This document shows positions 27,028-36,843 of a DNA stretch of 64,000 nucleotides, piece after piece. The notes below the pieces were generated by a model that saw only the letters and a program-made list of their open reading frames with translations, did no database searches and had not been told where the DNA came from. Within the stretch, counting starts at the first letter, position 1; each line of letters opens with the position of its first letter. Origin of the DNA: Crocinitomicaceae bacterium (lineage in GTDB: Bacteria; Bacteroidota; Bacteroidia; Flavobacteriales_G; Salibacteraceae); assembly GCA_002713215.1 (NCBI GenBank), contig PAVO01000023.1:1-64000 (forward strand). Direction: 5' to 3'. A program made the position numbers and the translations under genes.

Positions 27028-28158
27028 TTACTCAGTTACTATAAATAGATCGGAGGCTATCTTATCGGCAAATAATTTTCCTGCTGATGTAATTAGTAAG
27101 TGGTCGTTATTTATCTTTAAATGGTCCTTTTGTATTGGCTCCTTAATTCCATTATAAAGTTCGTCAAGGTATTCCGTTGGAAACCCATTTTGCAGATAGG
27201 ATAAATCAACCCCCCATTTGGTTCTTAATCGGGTTAATAGATACTCATTGAATCTATCCTGTTTTGACAGGAATTCGGTTGTTAAAACATCACCTGTTTT
27301 CATGAGTTCGCAATATTGTTTGGTACTTGCAACATTGATATACCTGTTTTCTCCATCATAAGAATGAGCCGAAGGCCCTAGCCCCAGGTAATGAATCCCT
27401 TTCCAATAAGACGTATTGTGTTTGGACTCAAACCCGGGCAACGAAAAATTCGAGATCTCATAATGATCATATTGCCTGTTGGTCAAAGATCGAACAAGCG
27501 CTTGAAATTGGTCTATTACCAGCTCTTCTTCCGGGTATTTAACTCTTCCTTTTTTTACCTGATACTCCAATTGGGTACCTGGTTCAATGGTTAAGGAATA
27601 AGATGAAATGTGCGTCGGTTCCAGGTCAATAATAGTATTCAGGTTGGCTTCCCACGATTCTATGGTAGAGCCTGGAACTCCATAGATTAGGTCCAGGTTG
27701 AAATTCGAAAAGCCGGCTTTTCGAATGGCTTCTACAGCGTTCAATGCTTGCCTTCCATCATGCATTCTGCCCAACAACTTTAGTTCTTTATCGTGAAAAG
27801 ACTGAATGCCCACGCTCAGGCGATTAATTCCAATTGATTTGTATTCGGCTGCCCTTTCTTTGGTAATATCATCCGGGTTACACTCCAGGGTAATTTCAAC
27901 ATCCGGCTGAACCGGATAATTATCGTAAATGTTTTTTAAAATGCTTTCTAACTCCTTCACTTCTATTTGGGAGGGAGTACCTCCTCCAAAGTAAATGGTG
28001 GATATCAATTGACCTTTTAAAAACTCCTTACGCTGTTTAATTTCTGTGGTAAGAGTATCTAAAAAGGTTTCCTTGCGGTTTAAGGTCGTTGTAAAATAAA
28101 AATCGCAATAGGTGCAGGCATGACCACAAAAAGGAACGTGTATGTAAATACCAGCCAT
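27028..28158 (-). CDS. hemW: Radical SAM heme chaperone HemW-like protein
   Basis: A 376-residue radical SAM protein. AGIYIHVPFCGHACTYCDFY carries the CxxxCxxC cluster motif (residues 10-17), followed by YFGGGTPS and the HemN/HemW pattern with SVGIQSFHDKELKLLGR. It lacks the extra Cys after the motif that marks true HemN, so HemW (heme trafficking to respiratory enzymes) is the better name than oxygen-independent coproporphyrinogen oxidase. The C-terminal HemN domain is complete. It follows the histidine kinase gene after 21 nt. Confidence 0.9.
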   Translation of the reverse strand: MAGIYIHVPFCGHACTYCDFYFTTTLNRKETFLDTLTTEIKQRKEFLKGQLISTIYFGGGTPSQIEVKELESILKNIYDNYPVQPDVEITLECNPDDITKERAAEYKSIGINRLSVGIQSFHDKELKLLGRMHDGRQALNAVEAIRKAGFSNFNLDLIYGVPGSTIESWEANLNTIIDLEPTHISSYSLTIEPGTQLEYQVKKGRVKYPEEELVIDQFQALVRSLTNRQYDHYEISNFSLPGFESKHNTSYWKGIHYLGLGPSAHSYDGENRYINVASTKQYCELMKTGDVLTTEFLSKQDRFNEYLLTRLRTKWGVDLSYLQNGFPTEYLDELYNGIKEPIQKDHLKINNDHLLITSAGKLFADKIASDLFIVTE

Positions 28159-28179
28159 AACCCCTTTTTAGTCTTATTC

Positions 28180-29694
28180 TTATTGTGATTTTAAGAGGGT
28201 TATTCTAAATGTAGTCCCCTCATTTAGTTTGGTCTGTTTCACTATGATTTTCCCTTTGTGGTAGTCTTCAACAATGCGTTTTGTCAGCGTCAACCCAAGG
28301 CCCCAACCACGTTGTTTTGTAGTAAAGCCAGGTTCAAATACATCTTTTTTCTTTTGCTGCGGCATCCCCTTTCCAGTGTCTGAAACATCAAGAAAAACAA
28401 ACTGTTCATTCTCAGAAACATTGAACTCAATATTACCGTTTCCACCCATTGCATCTATCGCGTTTCTCACCAGGTTTTCAATAACCCAGTGAAAAAGAGG
28501 AATGTTTAGCATGGCCTGAATCTTATCACTTGATGACTTGATTCTAAACTCCGTCTTTTTAGGACTTCTGGTTTTCATGTAATCCACAATAGGTTGAAGA
28601 GCGGTCTGCACATTTTCCAACTTTAGCTCTGGCCTTGAACCTATTTTTGAAAACCGCTCGGTAATGGTGTTCAATCGGTCGACATCTTTTTCAAGCTCCG
28701 AAGCCATGGTGTCATCCAATCCTTTGCTTTTGATGTACTCTACCCAGCCCATTAAAGAAGAAAGCGGAGTGCCAAGTTGGTGCGCGGTTTCCTTCGCCAT
28801 TCCAACCCATACCTGATTTTGCTCTGCCCTTCTAGACGTACTAAACAAAACATACCCTATTAAAATGAAAATACCGATGACACCAAACTGAATGAACGGG
28901 TAGTATTTTAACTGCACCAGAATATCTGAATCCTTGTAATAGATAAAGTTGGTAACACCTGCCTGCAAGCTAATTTCTATGGGTGGGTTTTGATCTGCAA
29001 TTTTTTGAATCAGTTCTTTGTGTTTTGTCTTATCTAAAAGCAGGTTTGAGTCTAAATTTCCCCAGGCAATTATTTCCGTTTTACTGGAGTCCGTAATAAT
29101 TACCGGAACACTGGCGCTGTTTCTCACAACCTCTGAAATGAATGATTTTTCCAGGTCAGAGAAAGTATGTTTCAGCTCTGAAAAAATTCTTGAATCATCG
29201 TAAAACAAATAATCCGTTTGATCATCCAAATACTGAATTTCAATGGGTTCATATTTCGCACCCATTCTAGCTATTTCTTTTTTTAGTTCCTCTGGGGTAT
29301 AATCAATTTCAGGATTTAAGTTTCTATTAGATTTATGATGTTTATTTTCATCGGTCCATATTACAGGAACCGTAGTATTGTCTTGTAAGATCTGGGTTAA
29401 GAAGGTGATATCGATGTTTTGAGCATTACTGGTCAGTCGCTTGTTGGCCTCAACCCAAAGCTTAACTTTTTTTCTTTCTTCGGTTCTAAGGTCCTCAAAT
29501 AATTGATCGGTATAACTAACCAGCCTGGCTTTTTTCTTTAATGCTTCTGCCCAAATTTTTACCGAATTCCTCTCTTCTGCTGCAATGTTGTCGACCAGGT
29601 TACTGGTATACCAAAACGATGCTAATATGATGGCAACGCCAGCCGCAAGAAGCACTTTTTTCCATAGTTGTTTACGTCTGTATATGTTTGACAT
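28180..29694 (-). CDS. Sensor histidine kinase with a duplicated periplasmic domain
   Basis: A 504-residue membrane kinase with helices at about 13-33 and 268-288 bounding a periplasmic region of about 230 residues. The H-box ETAHQLGTPLSSLMGW (about 308-323), N-box NLVRNAIDAMGG, G1 DTGKGMP and G2 GWGLGLTLTKRIVE are all present. The periplasmic part appears to be two related modules (see the finding). No response regulator is adjacent, so its partner is encoded elsewhere. The signal is unknown. Confidence 0.9.
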   Translation of the reverse strand: MSNIYRRKQLWKKVLLAAGVAIILASFWYTSNLVDNIAAEERNSVKIWAEALKKKARLVSYTDQLFEDLRTEERKKVKLWVEANKRLTSNAQNIDITFLTQILQDNTTVPVIWTDENKHHKSNRNLNPEIDYTPEELKKEIARMGAKYEPIEIQYLDDQTDYLFYDDSRIFSELKHTFSDLEKSFISEVVRNSASVPVIITDSSKTEIIAWGNLDSNLLLDKTKHKELIQKIADQNPPIEISLQAGVTNFIYYKDSDILVQLKYYPFIQFGVIGIFILIGYVLFSTSRRAEQNQVWVGMAKETAHQLGTPLSSLMGWVEYIKSKGLDDTMASELEKDVDRLNTITERFSKIGSRPELKLENVQTALQPIVDYMKTRSPKKTEFRIKSSSDKIQAMLNIPLFHWVIENLVRNAIDAMGGNGNIEFNVSENEQFVFLDVSDTGKGMPQQKKKDVFEPGFTTKQRGWGLGLTLTKRIVEDYHKGKIIVKQTKLNEGTTFRITLLKSQ

Positions 29695-29739
29695 AAGAAA
29701 ACTGAGGCGCTAAAGGTAATACTTGAAACCTTTAGAGCA

Positions 29740-30465
29740 TTATTCCACTGGCTTGGGCAATGAAGCAAGCATTTCCAAAAACTGTTCAACCGTTAACGCC
29801 TCGTTTATCGAGAAATTACCGATGTCCGTTCTTCGCAATTCACTTAAAAAGCCACCGCACTCCAATTTTTCTCCCAAATCAAAGGCCACTGAGCGTATGT
29901 AAGTGCCTTTTGAACAGCTAATCTTAAATTGACAATCCTGGCCATTTTTTAGTCGTTTGCTCGGTCCAACTTTTACCACCTCAAATTCGTGGATTTTTAT
30001 TGAGCTTGGTTTTAATTCAACTTCCTTTCCCCTTCGGGCCAGCTCATAAGCTTTTTGACCTTTTACCCGTTTTGCCGAATATATTGGAGGCATCTGATCT
30101 ATACTTCCCTTAAATGTATTGGCCGCTTTTCTAATTGTTTCAATATCGAATTCTGGTACGGCGACTTCGGTAATTTTGGACTCCAGGTCATAAGTCGGTG
30201 TTGTTCCTCCCAAGGTAATGGTGCCAGTGTAAACCTTATCCAGCCCCATAAATTGTTCAATTTTTTTTGTGTTTTTTCCTGTACAAAGAATCACCAGTCC
30301 ACTAGCCAGTGGATCCAGAGTACCTGCGTGCCCTACCTTTAGTTTTTTGACATCCAGGTGTTTTTTTAAGGCACCTCTAATTTTATTTACTACATCAAAT
30401 GAAGTCCAGTTAAGAGGCTTGTCGATAAGGAGGGTTTCGCCTTCCTGAAAATTAAACGAATTCAA
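29740..30465 (-). CDS. truB: tRNA pseudouridine(55) synthase
   Basis: A 241-residue enzyme that makes pseudouridine at position 55 in the T-loop of tRNAs. It has the catalytic Asp in GHAGTLDPLASGLV (about residues 45-58), the entry motif LLIDKPLNWTSFDVV and SKGTYIRSVAFDLG. The start is TTG: an in-frame stop, which is the stop of uppP, lies just upstream with no ATG or GTG between. It is the last gene of the ftsX-DUF3098-uppP-truB run. Confidence 0.95.
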   Translation of the reverse strand: MNSFNFQEGETLLIDKPLNWTSFDVVNKIRGALKKHLDVKKLKVGHAGTLDPLASGLVILCTGKNTKKIEQFMGLDKVYTGTITLGGTTPTYDLESKITEVAVPEFDIETIRKAANTFKGSIDQMPPIYSAKRVKGQKAYELARRGKEVELKPSSIKIHEFEVVKVGPSKRLKNGQDCQFKISCSKGTYIRSVAFDLGEKLECGGFLSELRRTDIGNFSINEALTVEQFLEMLASLPKPVE

Positions 30466-30477
30466 AACGACTGGTTT

Positions 30478-31275
30478 TCAAAAGGCGAATACGATAGAGA
30501 TAACTCCTATTACAAAACAATAGTAGGCGAAGTAATCAAGCTTGCTTTTCTTAACCAGGTTTACCATCCACGTGCAAGCTAACAAACCAGTAATAAAGGC
30601 GCTTACAAAACCAACTGCAGCCGGCAGGATACTATCGGATGCGATAACCATTCCACCCTCAGCGTCCATAATCTTTTTGGCCATTGCACCTAAAATTAAA
30701 GGAACAACCATCAAAAACGAAAAACGTGCGGCGCGGGTTTTTTCAACCCCTAATAGAAGAGACGTTCCTATTGTAGCTCCGGATCTCGAAATTCCTGGCA
30801 TTATAGCAATGGCCTGCGACACTCCAATAATAAAAGCATTCAAAAACCCGATTTTTCCTCTTCTCCTTCTAACCCGGGTAGTCATGTACAATAACAGCCC
30901 GGTGATAATCAGCATCATTCCCACCAAAAGCAAGTTACCTTCAAAGAGCATTTCAATGTCCTTTTCATAAAACAACCCGACCAGAACCGCCGGAACCATT
31001 GATATAATGATGAACAAAATATATTGTCGGCCCGCATTCCACCATGCTTTTTCAAATAACAAACGCAAAAGCATCATTATGTCATCTCTAAAAACCACAA
31101 TGGTACTAAGTGCTGTTGCTGCATGAACAGATATGGTAAAGAAAAGTGAATCGTCAGAGTTAATTTTAACTCCTAATACTTCTTTCGCAATTTCCAGATG
31201 GCCTGAACTGCTTACAGGAAGGAACTCGGTAAGGCCTTGTACAATTCCAAGAATCAGGGCTTCAATTACCGACAC
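30478..31275 (-). CDS. uppP: Undecaprenyl-diphosphatase (bacitracin resistance protein)
   Basis: A 265-residue, multi-helix inner-membrane enzyme that dephosphorylates undecaprenyl diphosphate to recycle the lipid carrier for cell wall and surface glycans. The two hallmark motifs are GLTEFLPVSSSGHLEI (about residues 15-30) and PGISRSGATI (about 159-168). It begins with GTG, 6 nt after the DUF3098 stop. Confidence 0.96.
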   Translation of the reverse strand: MSVIEALILGIVQGLTEFLPVSSSGHLEIAKEVLGVKINSDDSLFFTISVHAATALSTIVVFRDDIMMLLRLLFEKAWWNAGRQYILFIIISMVPAVLVGLFYEKDIEMLFEGNLLLVGMMLIITGLLLYMTTRVRRRRGKIGFLNAFIIGVSQAIAIMPGISRSGATIGTSLLLGVEKTRAARFSFLMVVPLILGAMAKKIMDAEGGMVIASDSILPAAVGFVSAFITGLLACTWMVNLVKKSKLDYFAYYCFVIGVISIVFAF

Positions 31276-31281
31276 AAGCTG

Positions 31282-31524
31282 TTATTTTTCAGGGTTAGGT
31301 TTTTTAAATATTCCAACCATTACTATGGCAAAACCAACTAAAACAACAATTGGTGCAACTGAAATTCGGCGTACGCTAAATACTTCCGGATTAAATATAC
31401 TTGGATCTTCTGATCCACCACCAGACATTAGTATAAAACCTGCAATTACTGTTACCACTCCGGCAATCAGAAACATATAGTTCGTTTTACCAAAAACCAT
31501 TTCGTTATTATCTTCTGTACTCAT
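31282..31524 (-). CDS. DUF3098 small membrane protein
   Basis: An 80-residue protein with two membrane helices (about residues 15-33 and 54-72) and a short soluble loop with FNPEVFSVRRI between them. This matches DUF3098, found between ftsX and uppP in Bacteroidota. Its ATG overlaps the ftsX stop by one base, so it is translated with FtsX and may work with it; that is inference from context. Confidence 0.85.
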   Translation of the reverse strand: MSTEDNNEMVFGKTNYMFLIAGVVTVIAGFILMSGGGSEDPSIFNPEVFSVRRISVAPIVVLVGFAIVMVGIFKKPNPEK

Positions 31525-32402
31525 TAGGAATAAAGTTTATCCGTTTTCATTCGTAAAAATCGGCGCACTGCCAAACTTGTACTTATCCACGTAATAATAA
31601 TTCCGAGCAAAAGTACCATTCCAAACAATGTCGCAACCATTTGTACATCTTGAATTTCAAAAAGTTCAGGAATTTTTTGCCTGGCATAGTATAATACCCC
31701 CATTAACAGGGCAATTGCGATTAATGCTCCATATAATCCATTAGCAATTCCGCGCAAAACAAATGGCATTCGAATAAATGCCGGAGTAGCACCAACCAGC
31801 TGCATGGTTTTTATGACAAACCGCTTGGAATAAAGGCTTAGTCGAATGCTGTTGTTTATTAGAGCAATTGCAATAATCAAAAGCAGCACACTAAAAACCA
31901 ATATCACCAATGAAATACGTTTAATGTTTTCGTTGACCAAAACAACCAGGTCGCGTTGATAAAAAACTTCTTTTACCCTGGGGTTTTTTGTCATTTCGGC
32001 TTCTATCCAGCTTAAACTATCCGGGTTGGCGTAATCTGCATTCAAGCGAACCTCAATAGAAGAAAGAAGGGGATTGTAACCTAAAAAGTCAACAAAATCT
32101 TCACCCAAGTCTTCGGTGAGTTCCTTTGCTGCCCTGTCTTTATCTATGAATTCAGTGGTTTTTACATACCGTGCGGCATCCAATGATTTTTGAAATTTAA
32201 CCACGTCTACATCCTTAACATCGTCTTTTAGAATCACCGAAAAGCCAATGTTTTCCTTTACATAAGTCGAGAGCCTCTTGGCCTGAAGTATGGCCATACC
32301 TAACAGCCCCAACATAAAAAGCACCAACGAGATACTAATTATTACAGTAAAATAGGATGATCTTAGTCTTTTTTTAGTAAAACGTTCTTCGGAAGTCTGC
32401 AT
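31524..32402 (-). CDS. ftsX: Cell division ABC permease FtsX
   Basis: A 292-residue FtsX: one N-terminal helix (about 20-40), a periplasmic ECD (about 45-165) with the typical VILKDDVKDVDVVKFQKSL, and three C-terminal helices (about 172-195, 220-240, 258-280). With FtsE it forms the complex that controls cell-wall hydrolases at division. ftsE is not next to it, as is usual in Bacteroidota. leuS diverges upstream. Confidence 0.93.
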   Translation of the reverse strand: MQTSEERFTKKRLRSSYFTVIISISLVLFMLGLLGMAILQAKRLSTYVKENIGFSVILKDDVKDVDVVKFQKSLDAARYVKTTEFIDKDRAAKELTEDLGEDFVDFLGYNPLLSSIEVRLNADYANPDSLSWIEAEMTKNPRVKEVFYQRDLVVLVNENIKRISLVILVFSVLLLIIAIALINNSIRLSLYSKRFVIKTMQLVGATPAFIRMPFVLRGIANGLYGALIAIALLMGVLYYARQKIPELFEIQDVQMVATLFGMVLLLGIIITWISTSLAVRRFLRMKTDKLYS

Positions 32403-32471
32403 ACCTAAATAGCAACGGCTATGGCCGCTAAAATAAGAAAATAATCAAGGAAGCTTAAGCCTTTGGTTGCT

Positions 32472-32479
32472 TACTTTTG
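32472..32479 (+). promoter_or_regulatory. Promoter -7 element for leuS-bio operon
   Basis: TACTTTTG matches TAnnTTTG and lies 26 nt before the leuS ATG at 32506. No clear -33 box. Confidence 0.45.
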
Positions 32480-32505
32480 TACACTTTTTTGAGCAAATAA
32501 AACAG

Positions 32506-35085
32506 ATGAAGGATTACGATTTTGAGGCGATTGAAAGCAAGTGGCGAGAACGTTGGAAAGCGAACGGCACATACCGTACCGAAGAAGTTTCTGAAAAAGA
32601 AAAACTTTACGTCCTTGACATGTTTCCCTACCCAAGTGGTGCCGGTCTACATGTTGGCCATCCGCTAGGTTATATTGCATCCGATATTTACTCGAGGTAT
32701 AAAAAACTAAATGGCTACAATGTGCTTCATCCTATGGGTTACGATTCCTTTGGTCTTCCAGCGGAACAGTATGCCATTCAAACAGGACAACATCCTGCCA
32801 TTACTACAGAACAGAACATTAACCGATATCGTGAACAATTGGACCTCATTGGGTTTTCTTACGACTGGAGTCGGCAAGTAAAAACAAGCGATCCATCTTA
32901 TTATAAATGGACCCAATGGATCTTCCTTAAACTTTTCGATTCCTGGTATAACAACACAACCGATAAAGCTGAAAAAATTGAAACCCTCGTTGCGGAATTT
33001 GAAAAAAATGGCAATCAGGAAGTAGAAGCCGTAAATGCCTGTGAGGAGATTTTCGACGCAAGTACCTGGAAGGGTTTTAATGAGAAAAAACAGCAGGAAA
33101 TTTTATTGGACTACAGGTTAACTTACATTTCGAATAGTGTGGTAAACTGGTGCCCTGAGTTGGGAACTGTTTTGGCTAATGACGAAGTCAAAGATGGAGT
33201 TTCTGAGCGCGGCGGATATCCGGTTGAGCAACGTGAAATGCGCCAGTGGAGTATGCGAATTGGTGCCTATTCTGAACGGTTGCTTCAGGGGCTGGAAACA
33301 CTCGACTGGACCGATTCATTGAAAGAGATACAACGGAACTGGATTGGAAAAAGCGTTGGTGCATCGGTCCATTTTGATATTGATGGAAATGAAAACCAAC
33401 TTGAAATTTTTACCACCCGACCCGATACCATTTTTGGTGCCACGTTCATGGTGTTGGCACCAGAGCATGAATTGGTAAATGAGTTGACCTCGACAGATCA
33501 AAAAGAGGAGGTTGAGCAATACATTATTCGAACCAAGACCAGGACGGAACGAGATCGGCTATCTGATGTAAAAACAGTGTCCGGGGCATTTACAGGATCT
33601 TATGCAATACATCCCTTTACCGGGGAAAAAATCCCAATCTGGATCGCTGATTACGTTTTGGCCGGTTATGGTACAGGAGCTGTTATGGCAGTGCCTTCGG
33701 GTGATCAACGTGACTGGGATTTTGCGAATCATTTTGGGCTTGAAATTCCTGCCGTAATTGAAGGGACAGATGTTAGCCAGGGAGCTAATGATGATAAAAC
33801 CGGAGTATTGATTAACTCTTCTTTTTTGGATGGCTTAAAGGTTAAAGATGCCATAAAACGCATCCTGTTTGAAATTGAGAAAAAAGGAATTGGGGAACGC
33901 CAGACCAACTACAAAATGAGGGATGCCGTATTCAGTCGCCAGCGCTATTGGGGGGAGCCTGTACCCATGTATTTTAAAGATGGTGTTCCTTATCCTGTGG
34001 CTGAAAAAGATTTACCGGTAATTCTTCCCGAAGTGGATAAATACCTCCCCACAGAAGATGGCGAGCCTCCTTTGGGAAGGGCCGAAAACTGGGCCTACCA
34101 GCCGGAAGGAGATTCCAACTCCTATCCACTGGAATTGAATACCATGCCCGGCTGGGCTGGTTCAAGCTGGTATTTTATGCGCTACATGGACCCTGATAAT
34201 ACTGATGAGTTTGTAAGCAAAGACAAACTCAACTATTGGAAGAATGTAGATGTGTACCTTGGTGGAGCAGAGCATGCAACCGGGCATTTGCTTTACTTCC
34301 GTTTTTGGACCAAAGTGCTTCACGACCTTGGATATGTTTCTTTTGATGAGCCAGCCAAAAAACTGATCAATCAAGGAATGATCCTGGCAGAAGATGGACA
34401 AAAAATGAGTAAGCGTTACGGTAATGTGGTCAACCCGGATGACATCATTAAATCATTTGGTGCGGACTCGTTAAGGCTTCATGAAATGTTCCTGGGACCC
34501 ATTGAACAACATAAACCCTGGAATACCAAGGGAATTGAAGGGGTTCACCGCTTTCTCAAAAAATACTGGAGAATGGTTCATAATTCCAACAACGAATTCT
34601 CGGTTACTGAAGAAACGCCAACTAAAGAGGAATATAAGGCGCTACACAAGGCTATTAAGAAAGTAGGAGAAGACAACAATCGTTTCTCATTCAATACCTC
34701 CGTTTCTACCTTTATGGTTGCAGTAAATGAATTAATCGATTTGAAGTGTAACAAGCGCGAAATCATTGAGGGTCTTACCATACTTTTAAACCCTCACTGC
34801 CCATATATTACCGAAGAAATTTGGGAAAAGCTAGGACATTCGGACAGTATTGTGAACACACAATGGCCAGAATTCAACGAAGAGTACCTGATAGAATCAA
34901 ACTTTTCTTATCCGGTTTCTTTTAACGGTAAAATGAGGTTTAAGCTTGAACTTCCTTTGGCCCTATCTAAAGAGGAGGTTGAGAACAAAGTGCTGGGTAA
35001 TGAACAATCTGCAAAATACCTCGAAGGAAAATCTCCTAAAAAAGTAATCGTGGTACCCGGCAGAATTGTAAATGTGGTTGTTTAA
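32506..35085 (+). CDS. leuS: Leucyl-tRNA synthetase
   Basis: An 859-residue class I synthetase. The HIGH motif appears as HVGHPLG near residue 47 and KMSKS as KMSKRYG near residue 633. The CP1 editing domain with [20 protein letters not shown] is present and the C-terminal anticodon/C-tail domains are complete. The ATG at 32506 ([10 protein letters not shown]) is the family start; the longer TTG reading covers the promoter. It is followed after 11 nt by bioF, so leucine charging and biotin genes may share a transcript. Confidence 0.98.
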   Translation: MKDYDFEAIESKWRERWKANGTYRTEEVSEKEKLYVLDMFPYPSGAGLHVGHPLGYIASDIYSRYKKLNGYNVLHPMGYDSFGLPAEQYAIQTGQHPAITTEQNINRYREQLDLIGFSYDWSRQVKTSDPSYYKWTQWIFLKLFDSWYNNTTDKAEKIETLVAEFEKNGNQEVEAVNACEEIFDASTWKGFNEKKQQEILLDYRLTYISNSVVNWCPELGTVLANDEVKDGVSERGGYPVEQREMRQWSMRIGAYSERLLQGLETLDWTDSLKEIQRNWIGKSVGASVHFDIDGNENQLEIFTTRPDTIFGATFMVLAPEHELVNELTSTDQKEEVEQYIIRTKTRTERDRLSDVKTVSGAFTGSYAIHPFTGEKIPIWIADYVLAGYGTGAVMAVPSGDQRDWDFANHFGLEIPAVIEGTDVSQGANDDKTGVLINSSFLDGLKVKDAIKRILFEIEKKGIGERQTNYKMRDAVFSRQRYWGEPVPMYFKDGVPYPVAEKDLPVILPEVDKYLPTEDGEPPLGRAENWAYQPEGDSNSYPLELNTMPGWAGSSWYFMRYMDPDNTDEFVSKDKLNYWKNVDVYLGGAEHATGHLLYFRFWTKVLHDLGYVSFDEPAKKLINQGMILAEDGQKMSKRYGNVVNPDDIIKSFGADSLRLHEMFLGPIEQHKPWNTKGIEGVHRFLKKYWRMVHNSNNEFSVTEETPTKEEYKALHKAIKKVGEDNNRFSFNTSVSTFMVAVNELIDLKCNKREIIEGLTILLNPHCPYITEEIWEKLGHSDSIVNTQWPEFNEEYLIESNFSYPVSFNGKMRFKLELPLALSKEEVENKVLGNEQSAKYLEGKSPKKVIVVPGRIVNVVV

Positions 35086-35096
35086 TTCTGGCAAGG

Positions 35097-36230
35097 TTGA
35101 TACAACGTCTTAAGGATGAATTAAATCAGAGGTCAATAGATGGGTCTCTACGGTCATTGGTAAATTACAATGGACTGGTCGATTTTGCATCCAATGATTA
35201 TTTGGGCTTTTGCAAATCCAATGTTGTGGCCGAAGAGGCAAACTATATTCATGATAACTCTACGAATGGGCAGAGCCCTCAAAATGGTTCCGGTGGTTCC
35301 CGGCTTTTAACCGGAAATTCGGATTTTTATTTGGAAGCTGAAAAAGAAATGGCATTATTCTTTAAATCGGATGGTGCCCTTACCTATACTTCGGGATATG
35401 CCGCTAATCTTGGATTGCTCTCGGCCATCTTAAAACGCAATGACAATGTCTTCTATGACGAGTATTCTCATTCTTCAATTAAAGATGGGATACGATTAGG
35501 ATATGCAAAATCGATCAAGTTTCTTCACAACAACCTGGAAGACCTGGAGAACAAACTCCTTCGAGCTTCAGGAGAAAAATTTGTAGTTGTTGAATCACTT
35601 TATTCTATGGATGGTGATTTTGCTCCGCTGCAAGAACTTTGTGAATTGTGCACTAAACAACATGCTCACTTAATCGTGGATGAAGCCCATGCATCAGGGG
35701 TTTATGGCCCAAACGGTGAAGGACTCGTGGTTCAACATGGACTAGAAAAATCTGTATTTGCCCGAATTCACACTTTCGGAAAGGGCCTGGGTTCACATGG
35801 GGCGCTGGTGGCTGGATCAAATGACCTGGTCGATTACCTGATAAATTTTTCTCGTCCATTTATATATACAACTGCTCTACCCGCATACAACGTTGCTGCA
35901 ATGCTGGCAGGAATACGATTATCATCGAAGGCAAAAAATGAGCGAGTCAGTTTGTTTTCCAACATTAATCACTTCAGAGAAACCGCCCAAAACTTAGGGT
36001 TAAACATCATGAATAGTTCTTCTCAAATTCAGGGTTTGGTTGTTCCCGGAAACAAACAAATTGTGGATTTATCAGAGAGTTTGAGGGAGTTAAACATTGA
36101 TGTACGTGCAATTAAAAGCCCTACTGTTCCTGCTGGTAAGGAGCGACTTCGAATTTGTTTGCACACGTACAATACAAAAGAAGAAATTGAAATTTTATTA
36201 AACGGAATTCACGATCATTTAAATGAGTAA
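35097..36230 (+). CDS. bioF: 8-amino-7-oxononanoate synthase
   Basis: A 377-residue PLP enzyme that condenses pimeloyl thioester with alanine in biotin synthesis. FASNDYLGF near residue 30, IVDEAHASGVYG near 195 and the PLP lysine in HTFGKGLGSHGA near 225 are visible. The start is TTG at 35097: no in-frame ATG or GTG exists between the upstream stop at 35037 and this codon, and the N-terminus from it has the normal family length. The end overlaps bioD by 8 nt. Confidence 0.94.
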   Translation: MIQRLKDELNQRSIDGSLRSLVNYNGLVDFASNDYLGFCKSNVVAEEANYIHDNSTNGQSPQNGSGGSRLLTGNSDFYLEAEKEMALFFKSDGALTYTSGYAANLGLLSAILKRNDNVFYDEYSHSSIKDGIRLGYAKSIKFLHNNLEDLENKLLRASGEKFVVVESLYSMDGDFAPLQELCELCTKQHAHLIVDEAHASGVYGPNGEGLVVQHGLEKSVFARIHTFGKGLGSHGALVAGSNDLVDYLINFSRPFIYTTALPAYNVAAMLAGIRLSSKAKNERVSLFSNINHFRETAQNLGLNIMNSSSQIQGLVVPGNKQIVDLSESLRELNIDVRAIKSPTVPAGKERLRICLHTYNTKEEIEILLNGIHDHLNE

Positions 36231-36843
36231 AAAATATTTTGTTTCAGGAATAGGAACTGACGTAGGCAAAACCATTGCCTCTGCAGCACTGGTTGAGGCA
36301 TTAAAAGCAGACTATTGGAAACCGGTTCAAAGTGGTGAATTGGAGAACAGTGACAGTATGAAAATCGCCAACTTAATTTCCAATGCTCAAACTAAAATTC
36401 ATCAAGAAACTTATCGCTTTAAGCTCCCAGCCTCTCCTCATCTTTCGGCAAATGAAGAGCAGGTTGAAATTGAAATGGAGAAGTTCAAGATCCCGGAAAC
36501 TGATAGCAACCTAATTGTTGAGGGTGCGGGTGGATTACTTGTTCCCTTATCGGAAAACAAACTAATTATTGATCTCATTGAAATGCTAAAGCTCCCGGTA
36601 ATTCTTGTAGCAAGAAGCTACTTAGGGAGTATTAACCATACATTGCTTTCTATCGAAGCCGTTAAAAACAGGGGCATTAAACTCGCAGGAATCGTTTACA
36701 GCGGTTCACCAAACGCAGAAACAGAACGGATTATTTCTGTTTTTTCCGATGTAACGATTATTGGTCGGTTACCGGAAATAGAAACTATTGATAAAGAACA
36801 TATTTTAGAGGCATCCCGCGCCTTAGATTTGGCCGCTTTATGA
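36223..36843 (+). CDS. bioD: Dethiobiotin synthetase
   Basis: A 206-residue ATP-dependent carboxylase closing the ureido ring of dethiobiotin. The P-loop GIGTDVGKTIASAAL (residues 9-23) and the WKPVQSGE substrate segment are present, as is VEGAGGLLVPL near residue 99. It overlaps bioF by 8 nt and bioA by 4 nt (ATGA), so expression is tightly coupled. Confidence 0.95.
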   Translation: MSKKYFVSGIGTDVGKTIASAALVEALKADYWKPVQSGELENSDSMKIANLISNAQTKIHQETYRFKLPASPHLSANEEQVEIEMEKFKIPETDSNLIVEGAGGLLVPLSENKLIIDLIEMLKLPVILVARSYLGSINHTLLSIEAVKNRGIKLAGIVYSGSPNAETERIISVFSDVTIIGRLPEIETIDKEHILEASRALDLAAL

